Source: Cenococcum geophilum 1.58 (lineage: Eukaryota; Ascomycota; Dothideomycetes; Gloniales; Gloniaceae). Taken from it: a stretch of DNA of 64,000 nucleotides. Both the position numbers and the translations under genes were made by a program. The notes beneath the pieces were generated by a model, which saw only the letters and a list, made by a program, of their open reading frames with translations, was not told the DNA's origin and made no database searches. The DNA lies in contig KV748213.1 of the NCBI GenBank assembly GCA_001692895.1, positions 1 to 64,000 of the forward strand, in the 5' to 3' direction. Below are positions 51,970 to 62,350 of this stretch, piece by piece. Numbering within the stretch: the stretch's first letter is position 1; each line of letters opens with the position of its first letter.

Positions 51970-52339
51970 TATTATAGGACACCCCCATAACACCTTATAC
52001 ACGTCTACCTGTTTCTACCGACTTAGCAATTAGAGACCAACCGCGAAATAGTAATTTAATGGCAATCTAATGGCAATCTAACGGTAATTTACGGCATTCT
52101 GCCATATTCTGCTAAGTTTTACTGAATTCTACCAAGTTCTGCTAGGACTATAACCTAAACCCTATTCTGCCTATATACGTGTTAACTAAGCAACTAAGTT
52201 AACAATATATGCCCTTTCTTCCCATTTCCCTACCTTCTTTCCTTATATAACGTCTTGACCTTCTTATACAGTTTATATATATAGCTTAATAATATCTACC
52301 TTGCTATATATTATCGTCGCTTATACTTACTCCGTGATA
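51970..52339 (+). repeat. Gypsy-3 5' LTR (370 bp)
   Basis: It runs from tattataggacaccccc to ctccgtgata, followed by ctacgttgcg. A near-identical ttacgttgcg follows the Gypsy-4 LTR, so this is probably the shared primer-binding region. Confidence 0.9.
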
Positions 52340-52373
52340 CTACGTTGCGTTAACTATCTATATTACCGTTAAT

Positions 52374-53640
52374 ATGCAGAACGAACCCAAAGCCCCTATA
52401 ACGGCCGCCGGCATTATATCCGCACTCTAAGAATAATTGGTAGGGATATAAAAGTCTTTTATAGACGCCCTTAAACAAAACTAAGTTACTTTAAACCAAT
52501 AATAAGCTAAATAAGAAGCACGATACTAGCAATTAATTAAGGACCTTTAAGAAGAAGTCCGCGCCCTTAAAATGCCTACGCTAGAACCTTAAGACTAAAC
52601 GCTATCTCTGGAGATAAACACGCGGAACGCGAGCCCTAAACCTATAGTAGCCACTTACCCTAAGCTAACTACTATACTAAAACAATCCGAATAACTACTA
52701 GATCCCCTAGTATTTACTAGTAAATAACGAGAGCTCTAATTATTTCTAAGCCAGCTTAAAAATAAGCTAACTAGTAACGCTAACCGTTACCTAACTAAAG
52801 CTAACCGACTCTATTACGCCCTAAGTTAACTAGGAGGAGATATAGCTGACCTTATTAAACCGCTTTAGCTAAACTTAGTGTAAAGCCTAGTTATACTTCT
52901 TAAAGCTACGTATAGTAACCTAAACTGTTAAGCTACTGCTTAAAGAAAGATAAACTATATAACTTAAGGAACGAAAAGTTTCCTAGTATACTTCTCCGAA
53001 TTTAACCGTTACATAAAGGAAATAAGCTGGAATGACTCCGCACTAATTAATAGCCTTATTAAATCCCTAAGCCCTAAACTGAAAACCTCCCTAATAGGCG
53101 TAGACCTATTAGGAGCCCTTAATGCCTGCGTAAACGTTATTAACAAATAATATAATGATATACTACGCCTGACACTAAAGCCCGCTCTATAATATAATAC
53201 GGCAACTCTATAAACGTTTATTAAGTTATTATCTTAGCCTAAGCACCCTAACGCTATAGATATTAACACTAGGACCCTAGGGTACGCCCTACTAGGGTCC
53301 TCTAAATAAGAACAACGCATTAAGCTAGGCCTCTGCTTTAAATGTGGAAGTAGCTTTTATCTCTCTAACCACTACTCCGTCCCTATGCCTAAATACGAAT
53401 TACAAACGGCTAACACTAGCAGCCGTTTACCGTATTAATCTTTTAGTTACCGTCCCTAATCTCTACCTAGTTCCAGTCCTGCATCTAATAAGCACTATTT
53501 ATAAGGATAAAGCTATAGCCGACGCCCTATAAGAACCCCACCCCAATCGCCTCTAAAAGGAAGGTCCTAGAGCTAAGTCGCTCTTTAGGACAGCTCTACT
53601 ATAGGATCTCATTAAACATATTTAACGTCACGAACTCCGA
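52374..53640 (+). pseudogene. Gypsy-3 gag relic
   Basis: The frame starts at ATG 52374 (MQNEPKAPITAAGIISAL). It stays readable over about 400 codons with scattered TAA/TAG codons. A zinc knuckle start (CFKCGSSFYLSNHY, for CFKCG-x2-GH-x4-C, with the later His and Cys positions changed) lies at about 53334-53385. Gag would package the element RNA. It cannot yield a full-length protein. The open frame at 53344-53532 overlaps this region out of phase and is not a gene. Confidence 0.8.
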
Positions 53641-56600
53641 CTCTTAGGACCATAGCATAACTATTAACTGCCGTCTTTGGCAGAATGGTTAATAGGCTAA
53701 TGCTTAAATCCTAATTAACATAGGAGCTAGCGGTATAGGATTTATTAATAAGATCTTTGCGTAAGATAATGGTTTTACCCTAACCCCCCTTAACTAGTAT
53801 ATTAATATATTTGGATTTAATAGTAAATGCACCGTCTTAGGCTATATTACCTACGTAGTATTCCTGAGACTCCGATACCTGAACCACGAAGAATTAATTA
53901 AACTTTTTGTTACCACCCTAGGTTACTTAGTAATCCTTAGATAACCCTGGATAAAGCTATATAAGGTAACTATTAATTAGGACAACCTTAAGCTTCTATT
54001 TACCGCCTTCTATTGTAAGCAGAAGTGCCTTACTACTCGCTGCTTAGACCTAGAACTGAAATCCGAAAAATCTACTATAATCCACCAGTCTAAAATTTCC
54101 ACGACTGTTTACCCTATACCCAAGGAATCTACTAGATTCCACTAACCTAGGAATTCCACTGAATTCCACTGATATAAGAATTCTACTAACATCCACTAAG
54201 GATCTAAAAACTCTACTAAATTCCATAAGTTATTACTAAGTACTATACTACCCCGAGCTAAGTAAAAGCTTAAGCTCTATATACGAAAATACTAGAAGGA
54301 CTAGTATTCCACTATAAAAAGGATTTTTAAAGAACCCGAACCTAAATCTAATACTGACTCCGTACCTAATACCGAATCTAAACCTAAATAAGAAACTATA
54401 GACAATCCGAGCGAGCTCGGCACCCTAGATATCCGTATAATTAGAGCTACCCCGCTAGCGTAACTTGCTAAGAAACCCAAGTATACGATCTTTGCTGTTA
54501 CGATAGCCGATATTAAGAAGGCCTTAGTATTAAAGAAGCATACTAACCCTACTATAAAGGTACTAATAGAGTATTATTATTACCTAGATGTATTCTTATA
54601 AAAGGAAGCCAATAAGCTACCAGAATACCGACTATATAACTATAAGATTATACTTAAAGAAGGAAAGCAGCCCGGATTTAGACCCTTATACAGGATATCC
54701 TAAAATAAACTCTAAGTACTACGAAAGTATTTAGACGAGAACCTAAGTAAAGGATTTATTAGAGCAAGCTCGTCGCCTATAGCTATACTAGTGATCTTTA
54801 TTAAGAAACCTAGCGGCGGTCTGCGCTTCTGTGTAAACTACCAAGCTTTTAACACTATTACCGTTAAGAACTAATATCCAATCCCGTTAATATAAGAGAC
54901 GCTAAACCGACTATGTAAGGCTTGTTACTATATAAAGCTCGATATTATCTCTATATTTAACCGTCTCCATATTACAAAAGGGGACAAATAGCTTACTACA
55001 TTTCGTATACGATATAGACTATTTAAGTACTTAGTAATACCCTTCGGCCTCACAAACGCTCCGAGCTCGTTTTAATATTATATAAACAATATCCTACGCC
55101 CCTACCTAGACATCTTCTATACTGCTTATATTAACGACATCCTAATATATAGTAATAACCTAACTAAATATCGGAAACACGTTAACCTTATCCTATAAGC
55201 CCTACACGGAGCTAGTCTATAATTAGATGTAGATAAATGCGAGTTCTATAAAATAGAAGTCTTATACCTTAGACTCCTTATTTCTATAAACGGTATATAA
55301 ATGGACCTAAAGAAAGTCAAAGCAATTATAAACTGGTAAGAACCTAAGAACGTTAAGGACGTAAGAGCCTTTATAGGATTTGCTAATTTCTACTAACGGT
55401 TTATTAATAACTTCTCCGCCCTGGTTTTACCCCTTATAGCTCTAACCTAAAAGGATAAAGTCTTTGTCTTTAATAAGGAATATAAGAAGGCCTTTNCCTA
55501 TCTAAAGGTTATATTTACTACTGCGCCTNTACTNTAANACTTTAACCTAAACTAAATAAGTGTTATAGAAGCCGACTTATCTAACTACGTCACTAGAGGC
55601 ATCCTGTCTCAATATAACGAGGATAGAGTATTACACCCCATAGCATACTTCTTAAAACAACTAAGCCTAGCCGAATATAACTACGAGATCTACGATAAGG
55701 AATTGTTAGCTATTATTAGATGTTTTAAACAATGGCGACCTAAACTAGAAGGCGCTGGATTTCTGATTAAGGTCCTTAGCAACTATAAGAACCTATAGTA
55801 CTTTACAACTATAAAACAGCTAAGTTATTATTAGGCCCGCTAGTTAGAATATCTATCTTGTTTCTGATTTTTAATTACATACCGCCTAGGCGTCTAAGGC
55901 TAGAAGCCTAATGCCCTAACCTAACGCTTGCAAGACACGCTAGCCTTAGAAGAAGCGCGCTCTTATTAAAATTAGACCCTGCTTCGCCCTAAACTATTTA
56001 ACCCTCCTACTAAAGATCTTACGGTACACGTCTTTAAAATAACTAATTAATTAATTAAACAGATTATAGTTAATAAATACCTAAATAATGAGTTTATCTA
56101 AGAGACGCTTAAGCTAATGTAAGATAGCATTAGACGCTCTAAAAATATTTCTTTAAGTGAATGTAAAGCCTGCGGAAACCGCTTATATTACTAGAACCGT
56201 CTAGTTATCCCTAATTACGATAAGCTTAAGCTTAAACTCCTTAAATATATATACGATCTACCTATTACCGGCTACCCAGGCTAAGGAAAGACCCTAGAAC
56301 TACTCTAACGGGAGTATTATTAGCCGAATATGCATAACACGATATAAAGGTATATCTTTAGCTGCTATACCTACCGACGAGCTAAAGCCTTATATAAGAC
56401 GTATAACGGTTTTTTAAAGCCGCTGCCTATTCCGGACCGAAGATAGAAGGATATCTTAATTAACTTTATTATTGACCTTCCTAAGAGTAGAGGCTGCACG
56501 AATATTATAGTAGTTATAGACCGACTATCTAAAATGAGATACTTGATCGCCTGCCCTAATATATTAACGCTTACTGTCGCCCGACTATTCCTAAATTATA

Positions 56601-57560
56601 TATAGAAACTCTACGGACTCCCTAAAATGATTATCTCCAATAGAGGTAGCTAGTTTGTCTTAGCATTCTAGAAAAAACTAACTACTTGACTCCGCATTAA
56701 AGCACTATTATTTACCGCGTATTACCTAGAAACGGATGGCTAAATAGAACGCGTAAATGCTATAATAGAACAGTATATTTGGATATATACGTCGTATTTG
56801 CAGGATAACTGGATTAACTAGCTTACATTCGCCGAGTTTACTGCAAATAACTCTATCTTGGAAACTACAAAAGTCTCCCCGTTCCTAGCTAATTATAGCT
56901 AGCACCCATAAATGGGCTTTAAACCCTTTAGTAATGTTCCTTACCCTGCTTATTACGCCTTATAAGTTATAGAAGTAAATAAATTTATAGAGAAGATAGA
57001 GGAACTATAATAGTTCCTTACTAATAAGATGATATGGGCTCAATCTGTCTATAAAGCCATAGTAAATAAGAAACGAACCCTAGCACCGGCCTACTAAATT
57101 AGTGATTTTGTTTGGCTAGATATAAGAAATCTGAATATAAAACAACCCACTAAGAAACTTAATTGGAAGAACGCTGGCCCTTATAAGGTTAAAAAGGTTA
57201 TCTCTCCTTATACCTACCAATTAAAGCTTCCTAATACGGTTAAAATCCACCCCATATTCTATACGTCAGTCCTCCGCCCTACTACCCCTATATTAGACGC
57301 CCTGCCTAAACAGATATAAGACCCTCCCCTACTAGTTAAAGTGGATGGTGAGAACGAGTACTTTATTAAAAGAATTAACAATATTAAGTATAACAAACGG
57401 AAACGCTAATATATATATCTTACGAAATAGAGAGGCTTTACTAAGTCCTTATGGGAACCCGTTAACTCTATAGGACTTATATAAGCCGCAGAAGACTTTT
57501 ATAAACTTTACCTAGAACTACTATAGCTCTATCTCGCAGAAGCTCGAGTTTAAAGGGGGG
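53641..57560 (+). pseudogene. Gypsy-3 pol relic with chromodomain
   Basis: Reverse transcriptase spans about 54560-55490 and is well preserved ([28 protein letters not shown], then YINDILIYSN near 55126-55155 for YVDDILIYS). RNase H lies at about 55550-55900. Integrase spans about 56250-56800 (FIIDLPKSRGCTNIIVVIDR; the LTVARLFL and TDG..ERVNAIIEQY blocks). A chromodomain (YIYLTK.RGFTKSLWEPV) lies at about 57330-57500, and a purine tract (aaaggggggg) precedes the 3' LTR at 57565. About one stop per 20-30 codons, nearly all TAA/TAG, breaks the frame. Single ambiguous bases occur at 55496-55537. Confidence 0.87.
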
Positions 57561-57564
57561 GTAC

Positions 57565-57934
57565 TATTACGGGATACCCCTATAACACCTTGCACACGTC
57601 CACCTGTTTCTACCAACTTAGCAATTAGAGACTAATCGCGAAATAGTAATCTAATGGCAATCTGATGGCAATCTAAGGGTAATCTATGGCATTCTACTAT
57701 ATTCTGCTAAGTTCCACCAAATTCTGCTAAGTTCTGCTAGGACTACAACCTAAACCCTATTCTGCCTATGCACGTGTTGACTAAGCAACTAAGTTAACGA
57801 TATATGCCCTTTCTTCCCGTTTCCCTACCTTCTTTCCTTACGCAACGTCTTGACCTCCTTATACAGTTTATGTACATAGCTTAATAATATCTACCTTGCT
57901 ATATATTATCGTCGCTTATACTTACTCCGTAACA
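57565..57934 (+). repeat. Gypsy-3 3' LTR (370 bp)
   Basis: It runs from tattacgggatacccc to ctccgtaaca. It differs from the 5' copy mostly by transitions, about one in 15-20 bases. Confidence 0.92.
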
Positions 57935-57939
57935 CTTAA

Positions 57940-58110
57940 TCCCTACCTAGATAGTTCCTTCCTTATAGTAATTCTTAGAATACAATTAGAGTTAATCTAT
58001 TAGGCAACTACTCTACCAGTTGTTATTCGTCGTTAACTTTAATTTGTATTACCTATACACCTAGCCTATTAATAAGCCTATTATAGTTCTTGCTATAAGG
58101 TTCCATTACA
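57940..58110 (+). repeat. Gypsy-2 3' LTR, right piece
   Basis: It continues 51719-51969 after the Gypsy-3 duplication cttaa (57935-57939) and ends ttccattaca before the tccta duplication. Confidence 0.9.
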
Positions 58111-58115
58111 TCCTA

Positions 58116-59003
58116 TACCTACTCTTATTAGGGTATAGTATCTGACGTTAAGGTTATAGGTTAAATTAGATATAGAGGAGTTAAAGGCAGAGGTAGGTTT
58201 ATCTTTAGAGGTATATTACTTAGGTTCTATTGTAAGTTAAGCTTCCTTATAGTGCGTAGTTAGTACTTAATCTCTTATAGAGTCCATTCATGCTCTTCTT
58301 TTACATTAATAACTTGCTCCTAAATATTGTCTCTAATAGTGCCCCCATCTATAGGTATAAATACTCTATACTCCCATAAGAAGTTATAGAAGTTTTATAT
58401 AATAACCTTTTTTACAGGAGTCTATATTTCCTTTATTTATCTAATAAAGTCCTCCCTTACACAGTACTATAGTATAGTGTCGTTGTATTCGCTATCTTTA
58501 TAGTATACTATACGGTATAATAAGAATCCGTTTAAGTCCTGTTACTTAGCGTTTACAAAGTTAATTATATCGGTATTCTATATTTCCGGGTTAATATCCT
58601 TCTCGTACTTCTTTAGATAGGTTAACGCTATAATAGCGGACGTGCGTAGGTGGATTTAGGTATTAATTATAATCCTAAGATCTGCGAAGGTATATAGAGG
58701 GTGTTAAGGTAGTTATTTAACGCGTTTTGGACGTTAACTTAGGACCTTAGGTTTAGTAATATTTCTGACCTAAAGTACTTAACCAAATCTTTGTAAACGC
58801 GGTTATTCTGCGTAATAGACGCAACTTAGTATCTCCTAGTACTTAGTAACACTTCTATTACTAGTTTTCCGCAAGTTTAAGGTAGTATAGTATTGCCGGG
58901 ATCTATTCCATATAAGCGTATATAGCACCCCTATATAAGACTATCTCTTCTATTCGAAAACCTAGCTGCTCTATAATTAACTGTATATTTAACCACTAAT
59001 TAG
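58116..59003 (-). pseudogene. Copia-2 leader and gag 5' part
   Basis: This is the stretch between the Copia-2 5' LTR (59004-59169) and the Gypsy-2 insertion. Read on the minus strand it should hold the primer site and the start of gag. Stops in all frames prevent a reliable start call, and I recognise no domain in it. The assignment rests on position. Confidence 0.65.
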
Positions 59004-59169
59004 TGTTAGTTATATAGGGTAACTCACCAATAACAACTACTTAAGTAGGTTACAGTGATGTTAGTTAATAAAGCTTATTAATTGGAATAAGGAAGGGCGA
59101 GGAGCTTAAGACTCCTCGCCACGCTAGTGCCGCGGCGGCACGTGATGACCGCTTGCCTCATTCCCGACA
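59004..59169 (-). repeat. Copia-2 5' LTR (166 bp)
   Basis: It has the same two GC-rich hairpins as 39222-39387. In element orientation it starts tgtcgggaatgaggc and ends ctaaca. Confidence 0.9.
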
Positions 59170-59345
59170 GGTTATACCAATTTATTTAAATTTTAAACGT
59201 TTTTAATATCAATAATAATTCTATTTAACGTTTTAAAAGTATATAATTACTAGCTTATTATTTTAACAAAATAGATTTTATATATATTGAGGACCTATTT
59301 ATTGATATAGATACTTTTAAAATAAAGTTCTTATAGAAGAAAGGC
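59170..59345 (-). repeat. Fragment of repeat family H
   Basis: Its reverse complement aligns with 11150-11320 (for example around agtatctatatcaataaat and aataataagctagtaatta), with transition differences. Copia-2 is inserted in it; the other side is at 39205-39221. Normal base composition starts at about 59346. Confidence 0.7.
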
Positions 59346-59530
59346 CCTCGGTTTTCCTCGAACTGGTGGGGTGACCACACATACAACACCGGGTGTGCTG
59401 GTGCAATCTAGGAGGGAGCTGAGACGGGCGGACACATTGTTGTTTGCATTGATATATCCAACTGATGTTAGTTACGTATTTCCTCATTTCTTTTAGACCA
59501 AATTGCTAGTGTATTATTTCCTCTCTCGTC
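59346..59530 (-). other. Downstream flank of the RNase H gene
   Basis: Host-like composition with no repeat. It presumably contains the 3' untranslated region of the minus-strand gene that ends at 59531. No motif was recognised. Confidence 0.5.
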
Positions 59531-60013
59531 TCATTGTTTATCCATATTCTCATTGCATAATCTATCCGCAAGCTGATTCTCCTCCCTCGAAATCCAGATA
59601 TATTCCACGTCTCCCTCCTCTTTCAATCTATCATCAAGATGAGAAGCTTCCTGGATAAGATCTCGATTCGCAACCTCGTTGCCCGCAGCATTGATCCATC
59701 CATTTCTGGCCCACTTGTAAATCCAGTTTGTCATACACCCAATCGCATATCTGGAATCCGAATAGATCTTGACATCTAGATGTGGATTTGTGTCTAGCTC
59801 TTCAAGCTTTTCCAGGGCTTGCTCCAGTGCAAGGATAATGGCTGTGATTTCGGCTCGCTGGTTTGTGGGTGGGGGATATAGGGGTAAAGATTTCGTCCAA
59901 GCGACGGATTTTCCATTTCTTTTTTTGAAAACGGCGGCAGCAGCGCCTATTGCTCCTGGTTGCCCGTTGCCTCTGCAGCCACCGTCGACATAGATTTCCA
60001 TAATGTAAACCAT
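59531..60013 (-). CDS. RNase H-like protein, 160 aa
   Basis: The protein has an RNase H fold from end to end and would cleave the RNA strand of RNA-DNA hybrids. Four acidic residues sit in the expected blocks: D10 in IYVDGGCRGNG, E55 in NQRAEITAI, D86 in IYSDSRYAIG and D150 in REENQLADRL. The loop that carries His in bacterial RNase H1 instead reads WISREENQLAD, closer to the RVT_3-type variants. There is no N-terminal hybrid-binding domain, and 160 residues is about the length of the bare domain. No introns are needed. M1 (60013) is chosen; a start at M5 is also possible. The frame shows no RIP and normal codons, so it is a host gene or a domesticated domain rather than part of the neighbouring retroelements. 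No targeting signal is evident. Confidence 0.87.
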   Translation of the reverse strand: MVYIMEIYVDGGCRGNGQPGAIGAAAAVFKKRNGKSVAWTKSLPLYPPPTNQRAEITAIILALEQALEKLEELDTNPHLDVKIYSDSRYAIGCMTNWIYKWARNGWINAAGNEVANRDLIQEASHLDDRLKEEGDVEYIWISREENQLADRLCNENMDKQ

Positions 60014-60363
60014 ACTAGCGAGGTGGGCTAGGGTAGAAGAGGATGTGGTGGTTCGGTGTCATAAACGATATGTATAGTCTAGAAACCTCACTGCCTTTCG
60101 TAGGAGCATACAGCAATATATATGTTCTATGGGGTCATACTTAAATATACGAATAATTCTTTCATAAGTGTTTTGGTACTTCTACTCACCTCCACTGTTG
60201 ATGCTTCACTGTCACATTCGAGCTTTCTGGAAGGTATAGTGGACGAAGAAGAGAGTTGGAGGGAGTCGGCGGACAACCCTGCAGCACAATAAGCTCGGAC
60301 CCATAGAACCCGGCCACCCCCTGAACTCCAGCCACCAATCAAAACCAAACCACCAATTTGTTT
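60014..60363 (-). other. Upstream region of the RNase H gene
   Basis: About 350 bp of host-like sequence between the gene start and the MULE-derived element (its duplication ttgttt is 60358-60363). A 73-codon minus-strand open frame here (60127-60348) has no recognisable motif and probably overlaps the promoter or leader. Confidence 0.5.
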
Positions 60364-60482
60364 AGGCCACTGCTAGTTACGCACTCCCTGATTACTGCGC
60401 GTACACCCCCCAATTGATACGCGCACACCCCCCATCTAACAGGCTTAGATCCTTCCTCTTCAGGTTAGAACGTCACGTGTGT
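60364..60482. repeat. Left long inverted repeat of the MULE derivative
   Basis: It pairs with 61081-61196. Shared blocks include gcgcgtacaccccccaattg and caggttagaacgtcacgtgt. Confidence 0.88.
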
Positions 60483-61080
60483 ACGCGCGTAACTATCGCG
60501 CGTGCATACTTTTCCCTACATCTACCATGGCTCTCAATCCACCTCCGCTGAGGCTGTATGATTGCGCAAACTTTGCCCTTGATGATATCAACGAGTTCGC
60601 AAAAGGCTAGGGCTATGCGGTGTCAAAATTTCGCTCAAAAACTAACAAGCAGACACCGCCGGGCGGGGGGGCGGGCGCGGGCGTGCCCGCGGGGGCAGCC
60701 CGCAGACAACAAGCAGAGGTGGCAGCAGCCAAATTAGTTTGTATACTGCCTCACAAGTCACTGCGCAATCCAATCAATCGACTTAGGAGCATGTAGGTAG
60801 TATTACAAGTGGTATTACAGGTGGCGAGAATGGTGGTAGAAGTTAAGACGCCTCTGCTGATGGCTTGCTAAGTGTTGGCGGCAATATTTCACAGGCTTAC
60901 AGCGGTCGTGGGGCCTTGCCCTTTCAGCAAGACTTTACTAAGGGGTCCTTTGGCGCGTTCCGGCTCTGATTTAAACTCCAAGTTATACTATAGTTGAAAT
61001 TAAGACTTAATTGTGGTGGTATACATAGAAGTTGCATTTTAAAAGTTGAATTTTCGCGATGCAGATGCATACAAGTCAAA

Positions 61081-61196
61081 CACACGTGACGTTCTAACCT
61101 GAAGAAGAAGGATCTAAGCCTGTTAGGTGGGGGGGGTGCGCGTATCAATTGGGGGGTGTACGCGCAGTGATTAGGGTGTGTGGCTGGCAGTGGCCT
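61081..61196. repeat. Right long inverted repeat of the MULE derivative
   Basis: It is the reverse complement of 60364-60482 with a few substitutions and length changes in C runs. Confidence 0.88.
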
Positions 61197-61461
61197 TTGT
61201 TTAGAGCATATAGCTCGGCCAGTGTTGCCGAAAGCTCCGGGAGTGTGGAAATACGCCACGTTACAAAATCTTACACTGGATGAACTTTAACACCGTGCGC
61301 GCACACTTAATGAGGTTTCAATACAAAATTATTTAAAATTATCGCTATTTATATACTTAATTATATAATATTATAACTATACCCTATCTTTAGGATATTT
61401 AAAATCGTATAATCTTTAAATTAGAAATAACTAATAATATATAACTACTTTAAATTGTGTA

Positions 61462-61874
61462 AAGATATATCTAAGATATAATCTAGGATATAATCTAAGA
61501 TATAATTTAGGATATAATCTAAGATATAATCTAGGATATAATCTAGGATATAATCTAAGATATAATCTAGGATATAATCTAAAATATAATTTAGAATATA
61601 TCTAGGATATAATTTAGAATATATTTAGGATATAATTTAGAATATATCTAGGATATTATTTAGAATATATTTAGGATATAATCTAAAATATATTTAGGAT
61701 ATAACCTAAAATATAATTTAGAATATATTTAGGATATAACCTAGAATATAATCTAGAATATATTTAGGATATAACCTAGGATATAATCTAGAATATATTT
61801 AGGATATAACCTAGGATATAATCTAGAATATATTTAGGATATAACCTAGGATATAATCTGGAATATAATCTAGG
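61462..61874 (+). repeat. Tandem array of 11-13-bp units (gatataatctag-like)
   Basis: More than 30 imperfect copies of gatataatctag and gaatatatttag variants lie in tandem over about 410 bp. At the matching place in copy A (about 9380-9420) only two or three units exist, so the array expanded in copy B or collapsed in copy A. Confidence 0.9.
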
Positions 61875-62188
61875 TACTCCTACGCACTTACCTATTTTAA
61901 ATAGTTCTTCTATACTACTACTAATAAAAGTAACTTAGTTCTTAATTAAAGATTTTAAATAATTATAAGAGGACTTCTTCTATAAAGGGTAATAAGTATA
62001 AGAAGAACGTATATATATAAATATTAAAGATAGTAACTAGGATATATTTAGCTTATATTAGGAGTATTATAAAAAATAAGAATCCTAAATACTACGCTAT
62101 AATAATCTACTAATACCTCTTCTTTAACGCTAGTAATAAGTAGAATTCTATAATATAGCTAGGCTTAATATTAATTATATATACTAGA

Positions 62189-62350
62189 TGTCACGGAACA
62201 AGGTTAGGAGGCTCTGTAAACGTCGTAGCATTAACTATAGTATACAACAGGATATTGTACGAAGGTGTAAAGAGGTGCGAAGGGACTAGTACTCTATATA
62301 CTGTGGGGTGCCAAGGCTCGCTAAGGGCCACCAGGCCGGAATCCGTAACA
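62189..62350 (+). mobile_element. Solo LTR (162 bp), lightly mutated
   Basis: It starts tgtcacggaacaagg and ends ggaatccgtaaca, with a perfect ctaga duplication (62184-62188, 62351-62355). Copy A has the uninterrupted site near 9775. It keeps CpA and TpG, so it inserted after the host repeat had been mutated. It resembles the Gypsy-4 LTR only at its ends. Confidence 0.88.

Larger units (their letters stand above)
51970..57934 (+). mobile_element. Gypsy-3 LTR retrotransposon, youngest nested element
   Basis: A 5,965-bp plus-strand Ty3/Gypsy chromovirus with 370-bp LTRs (51970-52339, 57565-57934), inserted in the Gypsy-2 3' LTR. The duplication is cttag (51965-51969) and cttaa (57935-57939), one G-to-A apart. 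It belongs to a different family from Gypsy-1/2. It keeps longer readable frames than any other retroelement here, in line with being the last to arrive. Confidence 0.93.
44227..58110 (+). mobile_element. Gypsy-2 LTR retrotransposon, split by Gypsy-3
   Basis: A plus-strand Ty3/Gypsy chromovirus of the same family as Gypsy-1, inserted in Copia-2 with a perfect tccta duplication (44222-44226, 58111-58115). The 5' LTR is 44227-44648 (422 bp). The 3' LTR is split by Gypsy-3 into 51719-51969 and 57940-58110 (251 + 171 = 422 bp). A purine tract (agagaggagggagatag) precedes 51719. The interior is 7,070 bp. Confidence 0.92.
39222..59169 (-). mobile_element. Copia-2 LTR retrotransposon, split by Gypsy-2
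   Basis: A minus-strand Copia element with 166-bp LTRs (39222-39387 and 59004-59169). Both are flanked by ggtt (39218-39221, 59170-59173), a 4-bp duplication. Aligning the empty site to repeat H (11300-11340) supports the 4-bp size. Gypsy-2 cuts its gag at 44226. The interior is about 5.7 kb once the insert is removed. Its LTRs differ at only about seven positions, all transitions, and remain GC-rich, while its coding part is strongly mutated. Confidence 0.88.
60364..61196 (+). mobile_element. Deletion derivative of a Mutator-like element (MULE)
   Basis: The 833-bp element is bounded by long inverted repeats of about 116-119 bp starting aggccactgc, and by a ttgttt repeat on both sides (60358-60363, 61197-61202). 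Inside, a plus-strand start at 60527 reads MALNPPPLRLYDCANFALDD, then a TAG, then GYAVSKFRSKTNK. This resembles the N-terminal FAR1/WRKY-like DNA-binding part of fungal MULE transposases. Near the right end, 60800-60969 reads like a glycine-rich protein C-terminus ending GAFRL-stop. The catalytic middle is missing. The composition is GC-rich and not RIP-mutated. The 6-bp duplication is shorter than the usual 8-10 bp, so the MULE call rests mainly on the repeat length and the N-terminus. Confidence 0.72.

Noticed and set aside
39218..59173. 39222-39387 and 59004-59169 as two independent solo LTRs
   Set aside because: Neither has its own flanking duplication. Together they are flanked by ggtt and bracket one minus-strand Copia interior.
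60127..60348. Upstream exon of the RNase H gene
   Set aside because: No splice sites join it in frame to the RNase H start, which already begins at the conserved first strand of the domain.
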